From positions 1 to 42,182 of the forward strand of contig NZ_JAGGPR010000020.1 of the NCBI RefSeq assembly GCF_018613695.1: 42,182 nucleotides of DNA, read 5' to 3'. This DNA comes from Arthrobacter sp. ISL-95 (GTDB lineage: Bacteria; Actinomycetota; Actinomycetes; Actinomycetales; Micrococcaceae). Of this stretch, positions 23,815 to 31,029 are shown piece after piece (position 1 is the first letter of the stretch; every line of letters begins with the position of its first letter). Under the pieces are notes generated by a model, which saw only the letters and a program-made list of their open reading frames with translations, was not told the origin of the DNA and made no database searches. A program made the translations under genes and the position numbers.

Positions 23815-24675
23815 ATGGAAATGTCTGGAGCAATCTACCCGTGGCCCACTATCGACCCGACTCAAGGGAATGTGACGCTACGACAGTTCTGTTCGGCGGA
23901 CGCTGAAATGACCAGGGAGTTGTCCTGCGACCCCTACATCTCAGCAATTGGCTCGCTCCCTCCAAACGCCACAGCCAGCCAAGCCCAGTTGTGGGTAGAA
24001 AGGCAGCAGAATCGTTACTCCGAAGGCACTGGCTTCTCCTTTGCCGTTATCGATGATGCCCAAGGGCGCTGCGCGGGTTTTGTTGGGTTATGGATCCGGG
24101 AGTTGAGCGAGGGCCGCTCGAAAGTCGGTTACGGCATTGCCCCGTCATTCAGAGGTCGCCGTCTCGCAGCCGACGCCGTCCGCGCAGTCACAGCGTTCGG
24201 TTGGACAATACCCACGCTTCATCGCACCGAACTCTACATCGAGCCATGGAACACGGCATCCATTAAGACTGCCAAGCATGCAGGCTACATCCGCGAAGGA
24301 CTTCTGAGGTCCCATCAGGAAATCAGTGGAGAGCGGCGGGACATGGACCGCGCAGGGGACTTCAGAGAACCCCGCTTGGGTCGGACGAGTAGATCACTTG
24401 GCAGTCAACGTCATGCCGCTGCAACAGGTCCATGTAGAAATTTATCTCGGCCAATAGGTGAGTGCAGTACAAGTCCGCCGCAGACTTGGTGGTCGGGATC
24501 TCGTTATGTGGCTGGCCAATCTCATCACCGTGCTCTGCTTCATCGGAGCAGCCAGTTCCACTCGAACAGCGGCCCGCTGATGTTTGGTTTCAACTTTGCA
24601 TTCGTTGGCCTGCTTGGATTCATCATGCTGATGGTCGGACTTCACGGACTCATCTCGCGGGGCGATCCGCAGTAG
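23815..24675 (+). CDS. RimJ/RimL-type GNAT with an abnormal C-terminal extension
   Basis: Residues 1-180 form a normal ribosomal-protein-type N-acetyltransferase: VTLRQFCSADAEMTRELSCD, SKVGYGIAPSFRGRRLAADA (acetyl-CoA loop), LYIEPWNTASIKTAKHAGYI and EISGERRDM. Relatives end about ten residues later; here the frame runs on for some 100 Arg/Ser-rich residues, antisense to a likely gene remnant at 24362-24592, and ends in a hydrophobic stretch (FAFVGLLGFIMLMVGLHGLI). The extension looks accidental, from a deletion or frameshift near 24345. The enzyme part may still work. ATG 23815 is used; ATG 23821 is possible. Confidence 0.7.
   Translation: MEMSGAIYPWPTIDPTQGNVTLRQFCSADAEMTRELSCDPYISAIGSLPPNATASQAQLWVERQQNRYSEGTGFSFAVIDDAQGRCAGFVGLWIRELSEGRSKVGYGIAPSFRGRRLAADAVRAVTAFGWTIPTLHRTELYIEPWNTASIKTAKHAGYIREGLLRSHQEISGERRDMDRAGDFREPRLGRTSRSLGSQRHAAATGPCRNLSRPIGECSTSPPQTWWSGSRYVAGQSHHRALLHRSSQFHSNSGPLMFGFNFAFVGLLGFIMLMVGLHGLISRGDPQ
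24362..24592 (-). pseudogene. probable remnant of a small gene, no start codon
   Basis: The minus-strand frame open from 24592 reads SDEAEHGDEIGQPHNEIPTT, KSAADLYCTHLLAEINFYMD, LLQRHDVDCQVIYSSDPSGV and stops at 24362. It reads like real protein, better than the plus-strand translation of the same bases, but has no ATG or GTG start. It may be the tail of a gene cut by the event that extended the GNAT frame. The family is not recognised. Confidence 0.3.
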
Positions 24676-24690
24676 GAGACAAACTCATAC

Positions 24691-24720
24691 GAGACCTCCG
24701 GCATTTTGTCCGGAGGCCTC
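24691..24720 (+). terminator. terminator-like hairpin
   Basis: CCTCCGG (24695-24701), loop CATTTTGT, CCGGAGG (24710-24716), extended by outer GAG/CTC with one unpaired base. It lies 16 bases after the stop of the GNAT frame. No long T-run follows. Confidence 0.55.
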
Positions 24721-24807
24721 TAGCGTGTCCGTGAGCGTCCATTCCGGAAATCATGCAGCCGTTCATGCTTCGCGGGCATGCTGCGGTGACTGCAGTGCTC
24801 GAGCTTG

Positions 24808-24924
24808 CTACTGCTCCGGGTGTTCGATCCAGCAGGCCAGGATGGTGGTGGAGAGTTGGTAGGCCAGGGCGTTCCTGGTGATGTCGTTTGGCTCAGTCGT
24901 TGCCCGGCCACGAATGGGTGGCAC
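24808..24924 (-). CDS. possible 38-aa small protein
   Basis: GTG 24924 opens a frame reading PPIRGRATTEPNDITRNALA and YQLSTTILACWIEHPEQ, ending at TAG 24808. The composition is protein-like, but the ribosome binding site is weak (GAGG directly before GTG) and no family is known. It could equally be the tail of a lost gene. It lies upstream of, and divergent from, the second 84-residue/BldC-like module. Confidence 0.3.
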   Translation of the reverse strand: MPPIRGRATTEPNDITRNALAYQLSTTILACWIEHPEQ

Positions 24925-24949
24925 CCTCGATGATTACGCGCTACTTCTT

Positions 24950-25025
24950 TATCAAAAAGTGACTCAACAGGCAACTGTTACTTATTGTTACGCACGCGAA
25001 TTGTGTCTACTCTTCGTTAATTGCA
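24950..25025 (+). promoter_or_regulatory. conserved upstream element with TGTTAC direct repeats, copy 2
   Basis: TGTTAC at 24976-24981 and 24986-24991, 10 bases apart, with GGCAACTGTTAC and TCTTCGTTAAT (about 25011-25021) placed exactly as in copy 1. TTTATCAAA and AGTGAC upstream are also kept, while the 19 bases between the repeats and TCTTCG differ. This selective conservation marks protein-binding sites and a -10 region. Confidence 0.55.
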
Positions 25026-25110
25026 TTGCTCCACGCGGTGGCCATTCTGGTAGCTCGGGACGGCGCCACACTAGGGCATCAACGTTGAAGGACTGCGAAG
25101 GAGAATTCCA

Positions 25111-25365
25111 ATGGGGGAAATTCATGTAGGCGCACCGGCGTCCGGCACGCGAGTCGGACGGTTGTCAGCGCTCGTACGCCGCACCATGGCGCGTGCACGG
25201 ACAGCAGCTGTTCCTTACCGGATTGGTGAAGTAGTCATCGGCGAGGACCCCTTCAACGGCCGCAGGGAAGGCCTGGTGGCCGTCAAGAAGGGCACGTTTG
25301 TGGGGCTCCAGACCGGAGGCCAGATGTGCTTCTACGACTACCGACAACTGAGACGGCCGGACTAG
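25111..25365 (+). CDS. conserved 84-aa hypothetical protein, copy 2
   Basis: Same length as, and nearly the same sequence as, the product of 3977-4231; differences are mostly conservative (VGRLSALVRRTMARAR, VPYRIGEVVIGEDPFNGRRE, MCFYDYRQLRRPD). ATG 25111 has GAAGGAGAA six bases upstream. It keeps its place before a BldC-like gene, 61 bases away. The function is unknown; the strict duplication of gene, spacing and upstream DNA argues for a working unit. Confidence 0.75.
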   Translation: MGEIHVGAPASGTRVGRLSALVRRTMARARTAAVPYRIGEVVIGEDPFNGRREGLVAVKKGTFVGLQTGGQMCFYDYRQLRRPD

Positions 25366-25426
25366 CAACCAGTTCAATCCCAGTCAGCCCAGCCGCCTGA
25401 TTCAAGCCCGCGGGAGTCTGATCGAC

Positions 25427-25663
25427 ATGTCCATTGCTAACGTGCCCAGCCCCTACCTGACCGTCGCTGAGGTGGCCGCGGCACTGCGAGTATCCAAGAT
25501 GACCGTCTATCGACTGGTCCGGGCCTACCCATTGGCCTCCGTGCGCTTAGGCAACTCGTACCGCGTTCCTGAAAAAGCCGTCGAGGAGTACATCAAGAAG
25601 GCCGGCACCCCATGCCCGGGATCGAAAGATGGTTCCGCTACGCACGGCTCGACAGCGGAGTAA
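25427..25663 (+). CDS. BldC-like small helix-turn-helix DNA-binding protein, copy 2
   Basis: A 78-residue paralogue of the 4293-4490 product: YLTVAEVAAALRVSKMTVYR helix-turn-helix, wing SVRLGNSYRVPEKA and helix VEEYIKKAG. The recognition helix VSKMTVYRLVRA is identical in both copies, so they should read the same DNA. The C-terminus is 13 residues longer (ending GSATHGSTAE), probably because the original stop was replaced at the edge of the duplication. Confidence 0.85.
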   Translation: MSIANVPSPYLTVAEVAAALRVSKMTVYRLVRAYPLASVRLGNSYRVPEKAVEEYIKKAGTPCPGSKDGSATHGSTAE

Positions 25664-25810
25664 GCCTCGCCCACGAGAACCGTCCGACCAGGAAGAACTG
25701 CATTTCGTCCTGGAACGCCGGTGTCACGAAGGCGGCCCAGCCACTGAACCCGGAGGTCTTCGCGATGCCCGGGCCATCGTCGCCGTCGCCCCTTTGTCTG
25801 CGGCTCGTCC

Positions 25811-26170
25811 TCAGGGGCCATCGTTCAAGGGCCGAAATTCGTCGTCACCGATTTGATCAGGCCTGCCAATCGGGTTGCCTTGGTCATCGAGGAACACTCG
25901 GTACCTGAGGAGATGGAGGTGACCACGGATATTTCCGCACGTTGAGGCCTTATAAGTGTGCGTGATCCAGGCGGGTCCCAGGATGACATGTGCCCATGTA
26001 TCGCATTCGTCAAGGGGCAGTGGAGCTCGGATGCCGGTCTCCCTGCTATGCCCTGCGATGATGACGGTGATGCAGGTACCGGGCCCAACCGGCTCGGCAG
26101 TGAACCAAGCCAACTCGTCTGTATGGGCTGCGATCGTCAGGTTCGTGTTCGTGTCCTCGAACGATTGCAT
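25811..26170 (-). CDS. hypothetical protein (119 aa)
   Basis: An unrecognised protein starting at ATG 26170 (MQSFEDTNTNLTI). Content: LAWFTAEPVGPGTCITVIIA, PLPLDECDTWAHVILGPAWI and GNIRGHLHLLRYRVFLDDQG. Probably soluble and beta-rich. The frame stays open to GTG 26356 under the sortase stop, but the extra 62 residues look less protein-like and overlap the sortase gene. Same strand as the sortase operon, 136 bases behind it. Confidence 0.45.
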   Translation of the reverse strand: MQSFEDTNTNLTIAAHTDELAWFTAEPVGPGTCITVIIAGHSRETGIRAPLPLDECDTWAHVILGPAWITHTYKASTCGNIRGHLHLLRYRVFLDDQGNPIGRPDQIGDDEFRPLNDGP

Positions 26171-26306
26171 GGGGCCTAGCCGGGGTGAACGTCGGAGATA
26201 GTTGCCCACTTTGGAGCGTTCTGTCTGGCATGCTGTGCGAAGCTCGGCGCAGAACCGGACCAGTTCTGCGCCGTACGTGTTTTTAATTCTGTTCGTTAGT
26301 CCTGTG

Positions 26307-27101
26307 TCAACCAATGTCCAGGCCTGGGCCCTCAACGGTGGGGGAGGCCGTGACAATTAGATTTTGCCCCCACAGATCCCCGGTATAGCAGCTAATGATT
26401 ACTAGCCTGTTGGGCACGATCCTCCAGATATCTGCTTCCTCCAGGGTTGTCTTGTCGTGGGTGGTAACCGAATCAACGACGTACATCATGGCTCCGGTTC
26501 CCGTTGTGACTTTAATGAGATCTCCGCTCCGAACATGGGTGCTCAATTGGTTGAAGGGTGCGTTTAGGCCCTCCCAGCTGTGGCCAATGATGTAGGTGGT
26601 ATTCACGGAACCTTCACCCGGCGTCCCGAAGGAAGTCAGCCAGTACCCATCCAGAGTCCGAGGCGGATCAATTGGTTCCCCGGTACCGGGGGGCGTGAAT
26701 GGAAACAGCGGGATGTCGATCCCGGCTGCGGCGATACTGAATCGGAGGGGGGTGGACGCCTCGGGAACGGCGGTGAGGGCAGGATCGTCCGATTCCAGGG
26801 GCGGCGGAGCCACGGCACTCCCCGTCGTCGGCGGCGAGGGGCTGGGAAGTGACGGCGCGGTAGCTGGCGCAGGAGGCGGGGCCGATTGAGGCAGAACCGG
26901 TTTCACTGCCTGCCCGGAAACCTCTGCGGATACTTGGTCAGATCCCGATCCCGATCGCGTATCACCGCCCCTTTGCGGGTTCAGGACGAAAGCGCCGGCA
27001 ACCAACAATGCCGCCACCAGCACGCAAAATACAACCACCAAAGACGTCGCCAGGGCCGACCTGCGTGGGTTGCTCGGGTGGGCGCTATCGAATTGGTCCA
27101 C
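26307..27101 (-). CDS. class F-type sortase
   Basis: A 264-residue membrane-anchored transpeptidase that would join surface proteins to the cell envelope. One N-terminal membrane helix (about 18-40), a Pro/Ser-rich linker (60-105), then the sortase barrel from about 118. Active-site His174 in IIGHSWEG and Cys238 in LVIISCYTGD are clear. The usual catalytic Arg shortly after the Cys is not: the strand reads LWGQNLIVTA. GTG 27101 has AAGGAG eight bases upstream. It follows the surface-protein gene, its likely substrate, across a strong hairpin. Confidence 0.85.
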   Translation of the reverse strand: MDQFDSAHPSNPRRSALATSLVVVFCVLVAALLVAGAFVLNPQRGGDTRSGSGSDQVSAEVSGQAVKPVLPQSAPPPAPATAPSLPSPSPPTTGSAVAPPPLESDDPALTAVPEASTPLRFSIAAAGIDIPLFPFTPPGTGEPIDPPRTLDGYWLTSFGTPGEGSVNTTYIIGHSWEGLNAPFNQLSTHVRSGDLIKVTTGTGAMMYVVDSVTTHDKTTLEEADIWRIVPNRLVIISCYTGDLWGQNLIVTASPTVEGPGLDIG

Positions 27102-27127
27102 AGCAGATGCTCCTTATCGCCAGCTCA

Positions 27128-27161
27128 GGGAGGTGCCGGCTTGAAACGCCCGGCACCTCCC
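27128..27161 (-). terminator. 12-bp perfect hairpin between surface protein and sortase genes
   Basis: GGGAGGTGCCGG (27128-27139) and CCGGCACCTCCC (27150-27161) pair perfectly around a 10-base loop. On the minus strand no T-run follows, and the sortase ribosome binding site comes about 13 bases later. It probably lets the surface protein be made in excess over the sortase. Confidence 0.65.
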
Positions 27162-27239
27162 GCAATGCCCTGTGACGGTTGCCGGCCCATACTGCGGACC
27201 GGAACTTTGTCTTTGTGAAAGAAAGGACTGCCTAGTTCT

Positions 27240-29327
27240 TCATTTAGTACTGCGACGAAGTACTACCCCTCCTGCCAGGAGAAGCGAGAGCCCCGTGAGG
27301 ATGGCACCCCAGGGAGCCGACGATATCTGAGGCCCGGCCCCGGACTCCTCGGCTGCAGTCTGAACGCGGGAGCCTTGATTCATTCCCGAACCGCCGCCGT
27401 TGCCGTTGCCGCCGCCTCCGCCGTTGCCGCCGCCTCCGCCGTTGCCGCCGCCTCCGCCGCCTCCGCCGTTGCCGCCGCCTCCGCCGTTGCCGCCGCCTCC
27501 GCCGTTGCCGCCGCCTCCGCCGTTGCCGCCGCCTCCGCCGTTGCCGCCGCCTCCGCCTCCGTTACCGTGAGCTTCGTTGGTGAACGTCACCGTGGTGTAA
27601 TCACTACCGGTTTTGACTGTTGCTGTACGGGCCGCCGTGCTGGTTGACACTTTGCGCTCGGACGGCGCGACGGTGATGTCCGAGACTCTAACCCCAGCGG
27701 TGGCCGCCTCGGACACTGTCACCTCGCTGCCCGGGGTGAAGCCGGTGACGGTCTCGCAGTGACCGCCCTGACTGGCCGGGCCCGCCTGCACATCGACAGT
27801 CTTTGTGCCAACAGTGAAGGTGAAGATGCTGCCCACCTTGATACCCTTGCCTGCGATCTTGCAGACCTTGATGGCCTCCGTCGGCGCGGTGATTGTCACG
27901 GTTTCGCTGTCGGATCCGGTTGCCGTGGTTCCTCCGGGGGCGGTTACGGTGGCCGTTATGGTGTCGGTCTCGGTAGCCCCGGCATCGCCGGTGAAGGCGC
28001 GGCTGAACTGGCAGCTGTAGCTGGCACCGGGGGCGATCGTGCCGCCGGTTGCGCAGGTGCCCTGGCCGTTGAGGTCCCCGGAGATGCTATCGGTCAGGGT
28101 TGTCAGTGTGATGGCCGTGCTGCCGGTGTTGGCAACTGTTGCGGTGTAGGTGAAAGTCCCGCCAGGGGCTGGCAGGGATGTGGGGTTAGCGGTCTTGGAG
28201 ACCGTGATCGTCGGTGTAACCGGAGGCGCGGTGATTGTCACGGTTTCGCTGTCGGATCCGGTTGCCGTGGTTCCTCCGGGGGCGGTTACGGTGGCCGTTA
28301 TGGTGTCGGTCTCGGTAGCCCCGGCATCGCCGGTGAAGGCGCGGCTGAACTGGCAGCTGTAGCTGGCACCGGGGGCGATCGTGCCGCCGGTTGCGCAGGT
28401 GCCCTGGCCGTTGAGGTCCCCGGAGATGCTATCGGTCAGGGTTGTCAGTGTGATGGCCGTGCTGCCGGTGTTGGCAACTGTTGCGGTGTAGGTGAAAGTC
28501 CCGCCAGGGGCTGGCAGGGATGTGGGGTTAGCGGTCTTGGAGACCGTGATCGTCGGGGTCACCGGAGGCGCGCAGTCGGACCTGGTGATGACGTTGGTGT
28601 CCAGCGTGACCGCGCCGTTCTGTGCGAGGAGCCGGCCGTTCACTGTGGCCGTTGTGTTCGCGGTGATGGAGGTGAGGGCCAAGATGTTGCCGACAAAGGT
28701 GGTGTTGGTGTCAAGGGTGGCTGAGCTGCCGACTTGGTAGAACACATGGCAGGCCTGAGCGCCGTTGATGAGCGCCACTGAGCTGTTCGGCGCTGTGATC
28801 AACGTCGAGCCGATCTGGAAGACGAACACAGCATCGGGGTTGCCTTGGGCGTCGAGGGTGAGGGTGCCGGTGAGGAAGGCTGAGGAATCGAACTTGTACA
28901 CCCCGGGGGTCAGGGTGAGCCCACCGAGGTCCTGGCCCGTGAGGTTGACATCCGGGGCCATTCCGGCCGCGGAGAGGTATGCGGTGCTCAGGTCCGCTTG
29001 AGCTTGGGCGGCGACCGCGTCAGTGACGTGCATGGTTCCGTTGACGGTTCCGGGCGGGAAGCCCGTCACTGAGGTCCCGGGGCTGAGTCCGAGATCCCCG
29101 TTGATGACGCTGGGGCCGGTGTTGGTGACGGTACTGCCGGCCAGGACGGCGAAGGGGGTTGCCGTTCCGAGGTCTACTTGAGTCGCCGCGGCTGCAGCAG
29201 GCGCTGCTACACCGATGCCGATAGCAAAAGGAAGCAGCAGTATTACGGCGGCAAGCGCAGCTACTGCTGCTTTCCATATACGGGCGGTGGAATTCCTTAT
29301 CGACTTGTCTTCCGAATTACGGTCCAT
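27240..29327 (-). CDS. surface protein with ice-binding-like DUF3494 domain, repeats and Gly-rich stalk
   Basis: A 695-residue exported protein. ATG 29327 (MDRNSEDKS) gives a signal peptide with hydrophobic core VAALAAVILLLPFAIGIGV and AAA cleavage near residue 48. Residues 51-252: DUF3494 ice-binding-like beta-helix (FAVLAGSTVTNTGPSVINGD, AVFVFQIGSTLIT, NGRLLAQNGAVTLDTN). Residues about 258-371 and 372-485: two identical DUF11-type repeats (VSKTANPTSLPAPGGTFTYT). Then a beta domain to 595, a (GNGGGGG) stalk, and a C-terminal helix with RRSTK tail. No LPXTG is present; the segment before the helix is SGAGPQISSAPWG. Adhesin or ice-associated roles are both known for the family. Confidence 0.9.
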   Translation of the reverse strand: MDRNSEDKSIRNSTARIWKAAVAALAAVILLLPFAIGIGVAAPAAAAATQVDLGTATPFAVLAGSTVTNTGPSVINGDLGLSPGTSVTGFPPGTVNGTMHVTDAVAAQAQADLSTAYLSAAGMAPDVNLTGQDLGGLTLTPGVYKFDSSAFLTGTLTLDAQGNPDAVFVFQIGSTLITAPNSSVALINGAQACHVFYQVGSSATLDTNTTFVGNILALTSITANTTATVNGRLLAQNGAVTLDTNVITRSDCAPPVTPTITVSKTANPTSLPAPGGTFTYTATVANTGSTAITLTTLTDSISGDLNGQGTCATGGTIAPGASYSCQFSRAFTGDAGATETDTITATVTAPGGTTATGSDSETVTITAPPVTPTITVSKTANPTSLPAPGGTFTYTATVANTGSTAITLTTLTDSISGDLNGQGTCATGGTIAPGASYSCQFSRAFTGDAGATETDTITATVTAPGGTTATGSDSETVTITAPTEAIKVCKIAGKGIKVGSIFTFTVGTKTVDVQAGPASQGGHCETVTGFTPGSEVTVSEAATAGVRVSDITVAPSERKVSTSTAARTATVKTGSDYTTVTFTNEAHGNGGGGGGNGGGGGNGGGGGNGGGGGNGGGGGNGGGGGGGGNGGGGGNGGGGGNGNGGGSGMNQGSRVQTAAEESGAGPQISSAPWGAILTGLSLLLAGGVVLRRSTK
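27400..27562. repeat. Gly-codon repeat encoding the GNGGGGG stalk
   Basis: Near-perfect tandem units of about 18 bases (GCCGTTGCCGCCGCCTCC on the plus strand) inside the surface-protein gene, seven to eight copies. Copy number is likely to vary by slippage, changing stalk length without shifting the frame. Confidence 0.8.
27883..28566. repeat. two 342-bp tandem repeats in the surface-protein gene
   Basis: Unit 1 (27883-28224) and unit 2 (28225-28566) are offset by exactly 342 bases and look identical apart from two or three bases at the ends (GTCGGTGTAACC against GTCGGGGTCACC). They encode the two 114-residue DUF11-type domains. Identity at the base level shows a very recent duplication or ongoing gene conversion. 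Confidence 0.85.
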
Positions 29328-29843
29328 AACAATGATGCCTTCCCAGAAATGAACGGTGATTCCGGCTGTCGTCGTCAAACCCACTTCAGCCGGGGTTCGG
29401 ACCGGGAGGTTCACTCAGCACGTGTAGGCGGTCTTCACCGCAGAAGCACCAAGCCAAAGAGACCGGTCCGGGAGCTGCCCGCAGCAGCGCGGCGCGTCCT
29501 GCCATCACCCCCCTCGTGGCGTGTAGTCGACCGCTGACCTGCGTGGATCCTCCGTGGATTCCTTCACAGTCAACGGTTGGGGACAGACTACAAAACAATT
29601 CGAAATGTCACCAGAGCCCGAGTTGCCTTATTCAAAAAGTTCCAGGATGCATGGTTCGCAGACATTCTTGAGGGATGGGTCTGACGACGAACCAGCGCAA
29701 TGCAGGCTGAATAGAGAAATGACGTGAGGTCACGGTTCGCGTTTCCCCGGAGGTAAAGGGAGCCGTCAGGACGCTTCCTTCCACCTGCATCATCGGCATA
29801 CTTATCAACATAGGGGTGCCGGCACACAGGAAAGGATCCAGCA
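29328..29843. other. intergenic region, promoters of two divergent genes
   Basis: About 515 bases between the surface-protein start (minus strand) and the next plus-strand gene. No gene is supported. It should hold the promoter of the surface protein-sortase operon; the AT-richest part is near 29575-29640 (ACAAAACAATTCGAAATG, TTATTCAAAAAG). A TCCTCCGTGGATTCC run near 29550 has no known role. Confidence 0.35.
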
Positions 29844-30143
29844 ATGAGCATCACCGAAGCTACTCTCACCGCCATCCTTAACCTGCACGATGTGCCAACA
29901 GAGTTTCACAACGATCCGGAGCTGCGGGCCCTCGCTTATGTCCTGGCAGCCATTGAGGAACCGACCAGTGACGTGGAACGACGCTTCTACGACTCCGCCA
30001 CCACCCTGAACCTGGACGGCCCGACGGGGGAAATACCCCGGCCCGTCACCAAAGGTGAGCTGCTCGCCGAAATCCACAAGACCCGCCTGTCCTGCCGACT
30101 CCACCAACTGCGCGGCGAGAATCATCACGCGGAAGCAGGATAG
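29844..30143 (+). CDS. hypothetical protein (99 aa)
   Basis: An unrecognised soluble helical protein: SITEATLTAILNLHDVPTEF, ELRALAYVLAAIEEPTSDVE, RRFYDSATTLNLD and a basic tail KTRLSCRLHQLRGENHHAEA. ATG 29844 has GGAAAGGA eight bases upstream. A stand-alone gene; nothing in the neighbourhood shows its job. Confidence 0.7.
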   Translation: MSITEATLTAILNLHDVPTEFHNDPELRALAYVLAAIEEPTSDVERRFYDSATTLNLDGPTGEIPRPVTKGELLAEIHKTRLSCRLHQLRGENHHAEAG

Positions 30144-30387
30144 AACGCAGCCCAAAAATATCCACGGTTTTCGCGTCACGAATCCCTGAGCGCCCCCACT
30201 GTATCCGTAAGGGGGCTCTGACTCGCTCGTAGGCACCGTCCTCCAACAAAGCGAGTCCAGTTCCGATGAAGCGGACCAAAACTGCAATCCGATTCATCTC
30301 GGAGATCTTGGAGCGTGAGTGAGCCGCTCAGAGATTGAGCATGGAAGACCAGTCTAAAGAGAGTAACCACTAAAGGAAGGTTCGGGC

Positions 30388-30666
30388 ATGGCACGCTTTC
30401 GCATCACGGTTACCCATGTGATTGAGATGGAGCAGGAAGTCTTACAGGAAGCGGCGCTTGAACTCCCGAGCGTTATGGCAGGTATCCGGCTGGACGGAGA
30501 AATGTCCTTGGCCCTTGCATCGGTACCTGGATATGCAGGTCAAGCGCTGGGCGGGGAGATGCACAACCAGATGCTCATGCTGCTTCGAAACCGAGAGTTT
30601 GTTGTCCCTGGGGGCATGCCAGAGATCAAGGTGGAGCCGGTGTGCGAATTAGACGGTGCGGCCTAA
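30388..30666 (+). CDS. hypothetical protein (92 aa)
   Basis: An unrecognised protein with ATG 30388 and AAGGAAGG seven bases upstream. RFRITVTHVIEMEQEVLQEA begins with a strand-helix unit, and the end EFVVPGGMPEIKVEPVCEL returns to strands. Met-rich middle (GEMHNQMLMLL). No signal peptide. Followed by a terminator-like hairpin, so a single-gene unit. Confidence 0.7.
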   Translation: MARFRITVTHVIEMEQEVLQEAALELPSVMAGIRLDGEMSLALASVPGYAGQALGGEMHNQMLMLLRNREFVVPGGMPEIKVEPVCELDGAA

Positions 30667-30688
30667 CACGCATCTTGTAGGGCGCAAG

Positions 30689-30713
30689 GGCAGGGCGGTT
30701 GCCCCTCCCTGCC
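30689..30713 (+). terminator. terminator-like hairpin
   Basis: GGCAGGG (30689-30695), an 11-base loop, CCCTGCC (30707-30713), 22 bases after the stop of the 30388 gene. GC-rich stem without a clear T-run. Confidence 0.5.
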
Positions 30714-31029
30714 AGTTGCTTACGATCTGACGACATCAAAGAACCAACCACCGGCGCCGTGGCCGTTCTACGATTCCGAAGCCGCACGCCCAGGAGGCGG
30801 CGTGGACGGACTACGCGTCCGGGCATGACCGCTCCGCACCTCGGGCGGTAATCCTAAGCCTTCCGAGGAGGAGGACAACTAGCCGTGTCATGTGCCACCG
30901 AGGTGTCCCAGTACCAAGGAAGCGGGACATCTTGGGACACAGGGTTCCACCAACAGTTCTGGTGCACACCTCTGGCGGCTGTGACGGTGCTTCTTCGACG
31001 GATTGAACTCTGCACTCTCGGAGAGGAAT
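30714..31029. other. gap with an inverted repeat
   Basis: No gene supported. GTGTCCCA (30903-30910) and TGGGACAC (30933-30940) are perfect inverted copies, with a further GGGACA between them (30924-30929). Such TGTCCC/GGGACA ends can be remnants of insertion sequence termini, but no transposase is present. GAGGAGGAGG near 30866 precedes GTG 30883, whose short frame is not convincing. Confidence 0.35.

Noticed and set aside
27400..27562. CRISPR-like regular repeats
   Set aside because: Units are contiguous and without spacers; they encode the Gly/Asn stalk.
27759..28724. 321-residue plus-strand frame opposite the surface protein
   Set aside because: Its repeats are only the antisense of the 342-bp coding repeats.
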